From Clostridiaceae bacterium (GTDB lineage Bacteria; Bacillota; Clostridia; Oscillospirales; Acutalibacteraceae), in assembly GCA_016293225.1 (NCBI GenBank), contig JAEDEQ010000008.1:1-39372 (forward strand): DNA of 39,372 nucleotides, given 5' to 3'. The number at the start of each line of letters is the position of its first letter. The first letter of the stretch is position 1. Of the stretch, positions 25,273 to 32,542 are shown one piece after another. The translations under genes were made by a program, and so were the position numbers. The notes beneath the pieces were generated by a model that had not been told where the DNA came from, did not search any database, and saw only the letters and a program-made list of their open reading frames with translations.

Positions 25273-25710
25273 ATGCTTATTAAACAGATTTCCGTCTTTG
25301 TTGAAAACAAGGAGGGCAGACTTGCCGAAATCACCGAAACAATTGCAAAGGCCGGTGTCGATATCCGCGCGCTTTCAATTGCCGACACGACCGACTTCGG
25401 AATTCTGCGCCTTATTGTTGACAAGCCGCACGAGACTGAAAAGGTGCTCAGGGATTCGGGCTTCACGGTTTCCGTCACAAGCGTTATAGCAGTCGGAATA
25501 GATGATGTTCCCGGCGGCTTTGCAAAGCCGATGAGAGTTCTTGCAAATGCTCATATCGACGTTGAGTATATGTATGCTTTCATCTCCCGCGACACAAAGA
25601 AAGCGTATGTCATTCTCAGAGTCAATGACAACGCCACCGCAGCCAAGGCTCTTGAGGAGGCAGGAATTGCGCTTCTTGACGAGAACGGCTTTCACGATAT
25701 GATGAAGTAA
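25273..25710 (+). CDS. Tandem ACT-domain protein
   Basis: 145 aa made of two ACT domains: residues 1-70 (QISVFVENKEGRLAEITETIAKAGVDIRALSI) and 71-145 (PMRVLANAHIDVEYMYAFISRD). ACT domains bind amino acids allosterically. This protein is commonly next to paaK/iorAB in anaerobic bacteria and archaea and is probably an amino-acid sensor for the pathway. There is no DNA-binding or catalytic domain. It ends the operon before the terminator at 25748-25783. Confidence 0.9.
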   Translation: MLIKQISVFVENKEGRLAEITETIAKAGVDIRALSIADTTDFGILRLIVDKPHETEKVLRDSGFTVSVTSVIAVGIDDVPGGFAKPMRVLANAHIDVEYMYAFISRDTKKAYVILRVNDNATAAKALEEAGIALLDENGFHDMMK

Positions 25711-25747
25711 CCGCGTCTCTCACACAGAATTTACAGCAAAAGAAAAC

Positions 25748-25783
25748 ACCGGGCTGTCCGTTTTTCGGGCAGTCCGGTTTGTT
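25748..25783. terminator. Terminator of the paaK-ior operon, possibly bidirectional
   Basis: ACCGGGCTGTCCG (25748-25760) pairs over 13 positions with CGGGCAGTCCGGT (25766-25778, two G-U), followed by TTGTTC. On the minus strand TTTTCTTTT follows, so it can also end the PI-PLC transcript. Confidence 0.82.
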
Positions 25784-25829
25784 CAACTATTAAAGGCGCC
25801 TATTTTGCGTGCGGTTGCGGTGTTGGCGT

Positions 25830-26912
25830 TCAGTAAACCGCTATTATTTTAAGGATAAAATCTCTGATTATTTCAAAAAGCTCGCCCAAAAAAGCATAGC
25901 TTTCACTGAATTTGGGAGTCTCGGCGGCATTCGGGCTGTTTGTCATGACGGGTGAATTTGTCATGTAGATCCTTTCGCAAAGCTCCTTTGTAACAAAATC
26001 CATTACAACAATGCCGTAGGTTTTACCCTCTTTGAATTCATAGGAGGAAAGGAAAGTGTTAATTTCCTTTGCGTTTGCGTAAGGAGATTTTTTGTTGTGT
26101 GCGTTTGTGCAGCAGATGTTGAAATCGCATTTGAGCAGACCGCTGTCAAAAAAGTTTGCAATAGTTTCTGTTTTCTTTGTACCCTCAACCATGTAGGAAT
26201 CCTGAACATACATATATCCGACAACGCCTCTTTCGCGCTTTTTGATGGATACGATACGGAAATCGTCAATATCGGTTGACTCAATATAGGGATAGTTTTC
26301 AAAATTGAGGCCGCCGTTGCTGTCATCAAAGCGAGCCGAGTCAGCGTCGGCAGCGCGCAGCAGTACAATTTTTCCTCTGACCTCGTCAAGGTTCGGAATC
26401 CTGTTTTCGAGGTACCAGAGACCGGGGCAGGGAGCAATAAGCTCGTCATAGAACTTGCTGAAAAGCTCGGCGTCCTCCTTTGTGTCCTCTTGCTTCAAAA
26501 GGAAAAGGACGGTTTCGCCCGGGTTCTGCTCAAGGAAGTTTCTGCAATCGGAAACTATATCCTTTGCGGTCAGATTTTCCGGGAAAAGACCGATGCTCTT
26601 TTTGCAGTTTAAAAAACTGTGCACTGCAAGGATGTTTTCGCCGCTGACCTTCAGGCGCACGTCAAGGTACCTGACTCCGCTGTAAAGCTGCTGCAAAACG
26701 GAGAGGGACTGCGTGCGGGCAAACAGGCTTGCATAAATGTACTGTGTGGCGCAGTCATGTGAGCCGGGCATATTGATTGCCGTAACGGGCAGCGAGCCGT
26801 CAACGCTGCTCATCCAGTTTGCACCGTTGATATCGGCGTCCGCAGCCGAAACGTACACTGCCGAAAGGGTCAGAATAATAAATGCAAGAATAAATGCCAA
26901 TGTTTTTTTCAT
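25830..26912 (-). CDS. Secreted phosphatidylinositol-specific phospholipase C-like protein
   Basis: 360 aa. Signal peptide MKKTLAFILAFIILTLSAVYVSAA (cleavage near residue 23, written here in two parts of the same run: MKKTLAFILA and FIILTLSAVYVSAA). PI-PLC X-domain residues: His52 in MPGSHDCAT, Asp84 and Arg86 in YLDVRLKV, His98 in ILAVHSF. They match the His32/Asp67/Arg69/His82 set of B. cereus PI-PLC in order and spacing. It should cleave phosphatidylinositol or GPI-type lipids outside the cell. The C-terminus has a five-residue tandem repeat (MTNSPVMTNSP) and an amphipathic tail LFEIIRDFILKIIAVY. ATG 26912 follows GGGGCG; an in-frame upstream extension to 26972 would bury the signal peptide. 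Confidence 0.88.
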   Translation of the reverse strand: MKKTLAFILAFIILTLSAVYVSAADADINGANWMSSVDGSLPVTAINMPGSHDCATQYIYASLFARTQSLSVLQQLYSGVRYLDVRLKVSGENILAVHSFLNCKKSIGLFPENLTAKDIVSDCRNFLEQNPGETVLFLLKQEDTKEDAELFSKFYDELIAPCPGLWYLENRIPNLDEVRGKIVLLRAADADSARFDDSNGGLNFENYPYIESTDIDDFRIVSIKKRERGVVGYMYVQDSYMVEGTKKTETIANFFDSGLLKCDFNICCTNAHNKKSPYANAKEINTFLSSYEFKEGKTYGIVVMDFVTKELCERIYMTNSPVMTNSPNAAETPKFSESYAFLGELFEIIRDFILKIIAVY

Positions 26913-26989
26913 ATAATCGCCCCGTTTGATTTTTTTGCAGCCACCGGCAGGAGAAGCAGTTAAAACAAGCATAAGTGACTGTTTAATTT

Positions 26990-27019
26990 ATTTTAACATT
27001 TATTTCCTGAAAAAGTCAA
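26990..27019 (-). promoter_or_regulatory. Promoter of the PI-PLC gene
   Basis: Minus strand TTGACT (27019-27014), 18-base spacer, TAAAAT (26995-26990). Confidence 0.65.
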
Positions 27020-27078
27020 TACCGAGAGAAACGGAACAATAAAAAATATATTACAAAAAAGAATATAATCAGACAGTT

Positions 27079-27196
27079 AAAAACGCCCGGGGAGAAGCCG
27101 AGCGCTTTTAAAAAGGAGAAAATACGAAGAAAACATTGATATAGAAGCTGTCAAAATTATCAGGCGGTTGAGTGAGCTCTCACTCGCCTCAACTGC
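27079..27196 (-). ncRNA. Candidate small RNA, about 118 bases
   Basis: No gene on either strand explains this stretch. A minus-strand promoter (27203-27231) predicts a start near 27196. The transcript would form a 5' hairpin GAGTGA/TCACTC (27185-27170) and continue through a pyrimidine-rich segment containing TTCTTC and TTTTCTCCTTTTT. It ends at an intrinsic terminator: CGCTCGG (27104-27098) with CCGGGCG (27090-27084) followed by TTTTT. The loop reads CTTCTCC, a C-rich anti-Shine-Dalgarno sequence like those of many Gram-positive regulatory RNAs. No ORF with a ribosome site is present. This is inferred from sequence only. Confidence 0.45.
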
Positions 27197-27202
27197 AAGC
27201 AT

Positions 27203-27231
27203 ATAATACACCAACATTCAGCAAAATGCAA
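27203..27231 (-). promoter_or_regulatory. Promoter of the candidate small RNA
   Basis: Minus strand TTGCAT (27231-27226), 17-base spacer, TATTAT (27208-27203). Between this promoter and 27442 is AT-rich DNA with one hairpin (AAGTAA/TTACTT and CGGC/GCCG, about 27389-27417, followed by a T-tract), which looks like a terminator. Confidence 0.55.
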
Positions 27232-27441
27232 GCCTTTTTTTGAAAAAAAACTGCGATTTTTTGCTTTTCTATTTATTAGCTAAAACTGATAAAGACGTGC
27301 ATAATTTTTTGTGCAAAATTACCAACGTTTGTGAACGCGGTGAGAATATTAGGTCTTTGAGGTTAATTGTATAATCCAATTAAAAACAAGTAAAGTCGGC
27401 TTTTTGCCGCTTACTTAATTGTAGATTTTTTTTAAAAAGCG

Positions 27442-27469
27442 TTGACTTTTTTTGACAATGCTGTATACT
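27442..27469 (+). promoter_or_regulatory. Promoter of the 24-residue peptide unit
   Basis: TTGACT (27442-27447), 16-base spacer, TATACT (27464-27469); start of transcription near 27476. Confidence 0.7.
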
Positions 27470-27502
27470 GAATATCAAGGAAGAAGAAGGAGGTGGCTTT
27501 AT

Positions 27503-27577
27503 ATGTTGCTCTTTTACCGTTTCTGCCGTGAATTATATCAGCATTTTTTCAGAACAATTTTAAGAATCATCTTTTAA
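27503..27577 (+). CDS. 24-residue cationic hydrophobic peptide
   Basis: The ORF reads MLLFYRFCRELY then QHFFRTILRIIF. A very strong ribosome site, AAGGAGGTGG, lies eight bases before the ATG, a promoter is at 27442-27469 and a strong terminator starts 16 bases after the stop. So this is a complete, dedicated transcription unit. The peptide has four Arg and one His against one Glu, and about two-thirds hydrophobic residues, able to form an amphipathic or membrane helix. The closest analogy is to type I toxins or small membrane regulators, without recognisable homology. No gene follows on this strand for 4.5 kb, so it is not a leader peptide for a neighbour. Confidence 0.6.
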   Translation: MLLFYRFCRELYQHFFRTILRIIF

Positions 27578-27593
27578 TAAATTTTCTATCAAT

Positions 27594-27627
27594 AAAATCC
27601 GCGTACCGTTTGGTGCGCGGATTTTTT
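27594..27627 (+). terminator. Terminator of the peptide unit
   Basis: AAAATCCGCGTACC (27594-27607) pairs over 14 positions with GGTGCGCGGATTTT (27612-27625, one G-U), loop GTTT, T-tract to 27627. Confidence 0.92.
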
Positions 27628-27699
27628 GATGGTGTTAGAGTTCTAAGAGGATTTTTCCCTCTATTATGTTCTGAACAGAACTGCATTTTTCCGAATGAT

Positions 27700-28113
27700 T
27701 TATGCGGCGGCCGCCGAATCGGTAACGTTCAGCACTTTGATTGAAGAATCCTTGCTTTCGCATTCATAAACAACCGTGCGGAAAATGCTTCCGCCCTCCC
27801 AGTGCTGTCCGTAGGTGAAGGTTATGGTTGCCGTTCCGTCGGAAACAGCGTCAAAGTAGAACGCTTCCGTGCCTGCGGCGCCAACGGCAGGAACGCTGCC
27901 CGGTCTGTTTGGCTCAGTGTATTTGCTGCCGGAGCTCTTGATAACGTCTTTGTTGTCAATTTCAACAACCCATGTGCAGCCTGTTGAGGGATTGCTTTCA
28001 AGCTCAACCGTAAGGTCGTGATTCAGAAAATGAATCTGACCTGAAAGAAATGATGAGATTGCCACAAAAATTCCAATGAAAACTGCAAAAAATCTTCTGA
28101 GGTATGATGCCAT
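27700..28113 (-). CDS. Chagasin-family (I42) cysteine-protease inhibitor, secreted
   Basis: 137 aa. Signal peptide in residues 1-25 (LRRFFAVFIGIFVAISSFLSG). Then the three inhibitor loops of the I42 family: NPSTGCTW (usually NPTTGYxW, so Tyr is replaced by Cys), the RPGSVPAVGAAGTEAFYF region in place of GVGG...F, and QHWEGGS in place of RPW. Chagasin-type proteins block papain-like cysteine proteases. It has its own promoter (28182-28210) and ribosome site AAGGAAGG. The C-terminus is alanine-rich (DSAAAA). The 27628-27699 gap after it contains only weak hairpins. Confidence 0.8.
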   Translation of the reverse strand: MASYLRRFFAVFIGIFVAISSFLSGQIHFLNHDLTVELESNPSTGCTWVVEIDNKDVIKSSGSKYTEPNRPGSVPAVGAAGTEAFYFDAVSDGTATITFTYGQHWEGGSIFRTVVYECESKDSSIKVLNVTDSAAAA

Positions 28114-28181
28114 AATAACCTTCCTTTCTTTATTAAAAGTTTAGTTTTCCGAAAGACGGGCTTTACCCGGCTCCCAACGGT

Positions 28182-28210
28182 ATTATACACCGGTCTCGGT
28201 GCGTTTTCAA
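28182..28210 (-). promoter_or_regulatory. Promoter of the chagasin-like gene
   Basis: Minus strand TTGAAA (28210-28205), 17-base spacer, TATAAT (28187-28182). Confidence 0.75.
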
Positions 28211-28236
28211 GTTAAAGCCGGAAAAATATTACATCA

Positions 28237-28272
28237 AAAGCGCCGAACAGCTGCATGTGCGGCTGTCCGGCG
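28237..28272 (-). terminator. Terminator of the valS operon
   Basis: Minus strand CGCCGGACAGC (28272-28262) pairs with GCTGTTCGGCG (28251-28241, one G-U), followed by CTTTTG. Confidence 0.75.
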
Positions 28273-28277
28273 ACTGC

Positions 28278-28829
28278 TTAATCAACGTTTTCACTTGCGC
28301 GCATTGCAAGGATAGTTTTTTCAATCAGCTCTTCAAGCGTCCAGCCGAGCATTTCCGCGCCGTTTCTGATAACGTCCCTTGAGCAGCCTGCGGCAAACTT
28401 TTTGTCCTTGAACTTTTTCTTTACTGAGGAAACCTCAAGGTCCGAAACGCTCTTTGACGGTCTCATAACGGCAACTGCGCCGATAAGCCCCGTAAGCTCA
28501 TCGGTGGCGTAAAGCACCTTTTCCATTTCATGCTCGGGCTTAATGTCAACGCAAAGGCCGTAGCCGTGGCTTGCCGTGGCGCGTATAAGGCGCTCGTCAA
28601 GACCCTTTTCGCGCATGATTTCCTGACTTTTAACGCAGTGCTCGTCCGGATACATTTCAAAATCAAGGTCATGAAGAATTCCGACTGTTTCCCAGAAATC
28701 GGCTTCATCGCCGTAGCCGAGTTCGTTTGCAAACCAGCGCATAACATCGCCGACTATTCTGCCGTGCTTCAGGTGAAACTCACCTTTGTTGTATTCTTCC
28801 AAAAGGCTCAATGCCTCTTGCTTTTTCAT
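28278..28829 (-). CDS. HD-domain (HDIG-type) hydrolase
   Basis: 183 aa. Metal-binding HD pattern: His22 in LKHGRIVG, His53-Asp54 in GILHDLDFEMYP, His88 in ASHGYG, then ATDELTGLIGAV. HD hydrolases of this short form are probably nucleotide phosphohydrolases; the substrate is unknown. It starts 23 bases after valS with a GGAGGT ribosome site, so it is in the T-box-controlled valS operon, which is unexpected for a general hydrolase. A terminator follows. Confidence 0.85.
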   Translation of the reverse strand: MKKQEALSLLEEYNKGEFHLKHGRIVGDVMRWFANELGYGDEADFWETVGILHDLDFEMYPDEHCVKSQEIMREKGLDERLIRATASHGYGLCVDIKPEHEMEKVLYATDELTGLIGAVAVMRPSKSVSDLEVSSVKKKFKDKKFAAGCSRDVIRNGAEMLGWTLEELIEKTILAMRASENVD

Positions 28830-28852
28830 AAGATTACCTCCGTTAAAAAAAC

Positions 28853-31474
28853 TTATCCGAGTGACGCAAGACTTTCATCAATCATTTTTATGCGTTCTTC
28901 AAGCTTGGCTCTTTCGGCTTTCTGCGCTTCAATAACGTTTTCCGGCGCCTTTGCAAGGAAACCGGGATTTGAAAGCTTGCCGTTAATCTGGGAAAGCTTC
29001 TTTTCGGCGCCCTCCTTTTCTTTGCCGAGGCGCTTTTTCTCCGCCTCAAAGTCAACAAGGTCGCCCATCGGGATATAAACCTTTGCGCCTGAGGTGACAA
29101 TGTTTACGCTGCCGGGAATGTCAAAGCTGTCGCCGACGGTGACGTCGGAGGCGGAAGCGAGTCTCTGCATAAAGACGGTTGCGGTCTCAAACAGCTCTTT
29201 TTTGTCCGTTGCAATGTAAACGTGCGCCTTTCTTGACGGCGGAACGTTCATTTCGCTTCTTCTGTTGCGGATTGCGCGGATAGTTTCCATAATGAGTTCC
29301 ATTTTCTTTTCGTCTTCCGCAAAGGTAAGCTCATCTTTGAAAACGGGCCACGGCGCTTTCATAATCGTTTCTCCGTCATGGGGGAGGGTGAGCCAGATTT
29401 CCTCCGTGATGAACGGCATGAACGGGTGAAGAAGCTTGAGCGTTTCGCTCATGACATAGACAAGGACGGCTTTAACCTGCTTTGCTTTTTCGCCGCCCTG
29501 CTGAAGACGGATTTTTGCAAGCTCAATGTACCAGTCGCAGAAGATGTCCCAAATGAAGTCGTAAAGCTTTGAAGCCGCAATTCCAAGCTCATACTTGTCA
29601 AGGTTTGCGGTGACTTCCTTTGCAAGATTATTGAACAGCGAAACGACCCATTTGTCCTCAAGGGCAAGCTCTTCGGGAAGATGGGGAGCAGGTTCGTTTT
29701 CGTCAAGGTTCATGAGAATGAAACGGGCAGCATTCCAGATTTTGTTTGCAAAGTTCCTGCTTGCCTCAACCTTTTTGTCGGAATAGCGCATATCGTTTCC
29801 GGGGCTGTTGCCGGAAGCGAGGGTAAGACGAAGAGCATCTGCACCGTATTTGTCAATGACAAGCAGCGGATCAATGCCGTTGCCGAGCGATTTGGACATT
29901 TTGCGTCCCTGCTCGTCGCGGACAATACCGTGAATGAAAACGGTTGAAAACGGAACCTCACCCATCTGCTCGCAGGCGGAGAAGATCATTCTTGCAACCC
30001 AGAAGAAGATGATGTCATAACCCGTTACAAGAACGCTCGTCGGGTAGTAATGAGCAAGCTCGGGAGTCTTGTCCGGCCAGCCGAGGGTTGAAAACGGCCA
30101 GAGAGCCGAGGAAAACCAGGTGTCAAGCGTGTCGGGATCCTGGGTGATGTTTTTGCTGCCGCACTTCGGGCAGGAGCAAAGATCCTCCCTTGAAACGCTG
30201 ATTTCGCCGCAGTCGGCGCAGTACCAGGCCGGTATTCTGTGTCCCCACCAGAGCTGACGGGAGATGCACCAGTCACGGATGTTTTCCATCCAGTTGTAAT
30301 ATATTTTGTCAAAGCGTTCGGGAACGAACTTTGTTTTGCCCTCGCGGACAGCCTTGATTGCCGGCTCTGCAAGAGGCTTCATTTTAACGAACCACTGCTT
30401 TGAAACGCGCGGCTCAACGGCGGTATGGCAGCGGTAGCAGGTTCCGACATCATGCTTTGTCGGCTCAATCTTAACAAGTGCTCCGGCTTCTTTGAGATCG
30501 TTAACAATTGCCTTGCGGCATTCCATAAGGCTCATTCCAGCATATTTTCCGGCGTTTTCGTTCATAAAGCCGTCATCGGTCATGACATTGATCATCGGAA
30601 GCTTGCAGCGCAGACCGACTTCAAAGTCGTTCGGGTCGTGGCAGGGTGTAATTTTAACCGCACCGGTACCCTTGTCCATTTTTGCGTAGGAATCGGCAAC
30701 GATTGGTATCTCTCTGCCGATGACTGGGATAATTACGGTCTTTCCGACCATGTCCTTGTATCTTTCATCGTCCGGGTGGACGGCAATTCCGGTATCGCCG
30801 GGAATGGTCTCCGGTCTTGTTGTTGCAATTTCGATTGCACCGCTGCCGTCCGCAAACGGGTATTTAAAGTGCCAGAAGTTTCCGTCGTGCTCCTCATATT
30901 CAACCTCAGCGTCCGAAATAGAGGTTTTGCAGTGGGTGCACCAGTTGATGATTCTTTCTCCGCGATAGATAAGACCCTTTTCATAAAGATTGCAGAAAAC
31001 CTCGCGGACAGCCTTTGAGCAGCCCTCGTCAAGGGTAAAGCGTTCACGCTCCCAGTCGCAGGACGAGCCCATTTTTTTGAGCTGTTCAATAATTCTTCCG
31101 CCGTACTTTTTGCGCCAGTCCCAGGCTCTTTCAAGGAAGCCCTCGCGGCCGACATCCTCCTTGGAAAGGCCCTCCTCCTTCATTGCGGCAACAATTTTTG
31201 CCTCGGTTGCAATGGAGGCGTGGTCTGTTCCGGGGAGCCAGAGGGTATCGTAGCCCGCCATTCTGTGATAGCGGATAAGGATATCCTGAAGCGTGTTGTC
31301 AAGGGCGTGACCCATGTGGAGCTGACCGGTGATGTTCGGCGGGGGAATGACTATCGTATAGGGCTTTTTCTTTGAATCACATTCGGCGTGGAAATAGTTC
31401 CCTTTGAGCCATGAGTCATAGATGCGATCCTCAACCTCTTTGGGATCGTACTGCTTTGCAAGTTCTTTTGCCAT
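28853..31474 (-). CDS. valS: Valyl-tRNA synthetase
   Basis: 873 aa, full length. Class I signature PPPNITGQLHMGHALDN (HMGH at residues 53-56) and KMSKS at 525-529. The CP1 editing domain starts with ATTRPETIPGDT (217-228). CAD..CPKCG cysteines sit in the Zn-finger insertion (419-438). A C-terminal coiled coil (VDFEAEKKRLGKEKEGAEKKL) is typical of ValRS. It charges tRNA-Val. The start follows ACGGAGGTAAG. Expression is controlled by the T-box leader at 31509-31769. Confidence 0.98.
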   Translation of the reverse strand: MAKELAKQYDPKEVEDRIYDSWLKGNYFHAECDSKKKPYTIVIPPPNITGQLHMGHALDNTLQDILIRYHRMAGYDTLWLPGTDHASIATEAKIVAAMKEEGLSKEDVGREGFLERAWDWRKKYGGRIIEQLKKMGSSCDWERERFTLDEGCSKAVREVFCNLYEKGLIYRGERIINWCTHCKTSISDAEVEYEEHDGNFWHFKYPFADGSGAIEIATTRPETIPGDTGIAVHPDDERYKDMVGKTVIIPVIGREIPIVADSYAKMDKGTGAVKITPCHDPNDFEVGLRCKLPMINVMTDDGFMNENAGKYAGMSLMECRKAIVNDLKEAGALVKIEPTKHDVGTCYRCHTAVEPRVSKQWFVKMKPLAEPAIKAVREGKTKFVPERFDKIYYNWMENIRDWCISRQLWWGHRIPAWYCADCGEISVSREDLCSCPKCGSKNITQDPDTLDTWFSSALWPFSTLGWPDKTPELAHYYPTSVLVTGYDIIFFWVARMIFSACEQMGEVPFSTVFIHGIVRDEQGRKMSKSLGNGIDPLLVIDKYGADALRLTLASGNSPGNDMRYSDKKVEASRNFANKIWNAARFILMNLDENEPAPHLPEELALEDKWVVSLFNNLAKEVTANLDKYELGIAASKLYDFIWDIFCDWYIELAKIRLQQGGEKAKQVKAVLVYVMSETLKLLHPFMPFITEEIWLTLPHDGETIMKAPWPVFKDELTFAEDEKKMELIMETIRAIRNRRSEMNVPPSRKAHVYIATDKKELFETATVFMQRLASASDVTVGDSFDIPGSVNIVTSGAKVYIPMGDLVDFEAEKKRLGKEKEGAEKKLSQINGKLSNPGFLAKAPENVIEAQKAERAKLEERIKMIDESLASLG

Positions 31475-31508
31475 TTATACTTACCTCCGTATAAGAAATA
31501 GATTACAT

Positions 31509-31769
31509 GATTAAAAAATAAAACTCCGTCCCGAAAAACACAGGACGGAGAAAACCGCGGTACCACCTGAATTCGCCGCAAAAGCGGCGCACTCGAGTTC
31601 TTTAACGCAGAACCGACGCCGGGGTCTAATTGGCAAAAAAGGCGCCGTTCTTCCCGGAGACCTGCAGACGACCTTCGCTTCCTCTTCACGAAAACTTGCA
31701 CCGACCGTTTCCTCTCTGAAGATCCGAAAAAAGCTACTCCTTCTGCTTAACGTCAGAATATTTAAGATT
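31509..31769 (-). promoter_or_regulatory. T-box leader of valS, specifier GUC (Val)
   Basis: On the minus strand AGGTGGTACCGCGG (31568-31555) is the conserved T-box. It is followed by the terminator CTCCGTCC/GGACGGAG (31550-31524 region) with a T-rich tail to 31509. Stem I shows AGTA (5' side) and GAAG before GTC (31672-31670), consistent with a valine specifier read by tRNA-Val(GAC), and AGAGAG/GGTGCAAG elements at the apex. Uncharged tRNA-Val should favour the antiterminator and switch valS on. Confidence 0.9.
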
Positions 31770-31775
31770 AAAGCG

Positions 31776-31804
31776 ATTGTATCACAAAACAAACGCAAGG
31801 TCAA
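31776..31804 (-). promoter_or_regulatory. Promoter of the valS T-box transcript
   Basis: Minus strand TTGACC (31804-31799), 17-base spacer, TACAAT (31781-31776). Confidence 0.75.
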
Positions 31805-31836
31805 GCTTTTTATTTTTCAATTTCACGTTTGACACT

Positions 31837-31889
31837 ATAAGAAGCACACCCGACTGCCGGTGATTTGAACAGTCGGGTGTGCTTCTTAT
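31837..31889. repeat. Perfect 20-bp inverted repeat
   Basis: ATAAGAAGCACACCCGACTG (31837-31856) and its exact complement (31870-31889) enclose a 13-base loop. No T-tract follows on the + strand, and on the - strand only a short AT-rich stretch follows. It could be a terminator-like insulator, a processing hairpin or a MITE-like remnant. Confidence 0.7.
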
Positions 31890-31945
31890 GCGGGTGTGAT
31901 TATATAATGTCTTACTCCGAGGGAGCAACCATTATTAAAAAAAGC

Positions 31946-32022
31946 ATGCTTATTATATATCTTAAAAACAAAGAAGTCAATATAGGTTTCTAAGAATTTA
32001 AGAAAAAACAGATAATAAGCAT
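31946..32022. promoter_or_regulatory. Inverted repeat in the XRE gene upstream region
   Basis: ATGCTTATTAT (31946-31956) and ATAATAAGCAT (32012-32022) form an 11-bp inverted repeat with 55 bases between. The right arm lies just before a TATACT (32027-32032) that may be the -10 of the XRE gene. It is a possible operator for the regulator itself. The rest of 31890-32078 is AT-rich with nothing else recognised. Confidence 0.35.
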
Positions 32023-32078
32023 ATAGTATACTAAAATAATAGAATATGCAAAGAATCAGTAAACAGTAAGGAGGTTAA

Positions 32079-32408
32079 ATGTTGGGCAACGAAAAAGCTT
32101 TTATATATGATCTCGGGCATATTCTCAAGTGTGCGAGAGAGGACAAGGATCTTTCACAAAAGAAAGTGATGGAGCTTACCGGGATAAACAACAAAACCCT
32201 CTCAGGCTATGAAAATAATGTTTCCGAGCCGGATTTCAATACTCTTGTTACTCTTTTCAAGCTCTATGATATTTCGCTTGATGAGCTGCTTTACGCTTCT
32301 TCGGCGGAAAACAGGGGAATTTTTTTCATGTTCAGCTCCCTTCCAAAGGAGCAGCGGGATTTTTTGGCTGTTCAGATCAAGGCGCTGTATGATAAATACT
32401 GCAAATGA
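32079..32408 (+). CDS. XRE-family transcriptional regulator
   Basis: 109 aa. The N-terminal helix-turn-helix spans residues 12-70: LKCAREDKDLSQKKVMELTGINNKTLSGYENNVSEPDFNTLVTLFKLYDISLDELL, the standard Cro/CI pattern (here longer than a motif, read in parts). A short helical tail (SLPKEQRDFLAVQIKALYDKYCK) probably makes dimers. Strong AAGGAGGT ribosome site. The target is unknown; inverted repeats upstream and a promoter reading back into it suggest local control. Confidence 0.88.
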   Translation: MLGNEKAFIYDLGHILKCAREDKDLSQKKVMELTGINNKTLSGYENNVSEPDFNTLVTLFKLYDISLDELLYASSAENRGIFFMFSSLPKEQRDFLAVQIKALYDKYCK

Positions 32409-32445
32409 AACAATCCTGCAAGACTACTTTTTTCTCAATGAGCAA

Positions 32446-32474
32446 AGTATAGCACATTGAATTTGCTTTGTCAA
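32446..32474 (-). promoter_or_regulatory. Strong promoter reading antisense into the XRE gene
   Basis: Minus strand TTGACA (32474-32469), 17-base spacer, TATACT (32451-32446). The predicted transcript starts near 32439 and runs opposite to the XRE coding sequence; no ORF with a ribosome site follows it. Confidence 0.65.
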
Positions 32475-32542
32475 CAAATATATACACTTTTTGATAATTA
32501 AATATCACCTATTGTCGATTATAATTATCATGGGGTGAAGGT

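Noticed and set aside
27120..27200. AAAAAGGAG at 27110-27118 as the ribosome site of a + strand gene
   Set aside because: No ATG, GTG or TTG at useful spacing opens a frame; stops follow within a few codons.
31837..31889. The 20-bp inverted repeat as the valS or XRE terminator
   Set aside because: valS is transcribed away from it, and no T-tract follows on the + strand where no gene precedes it.
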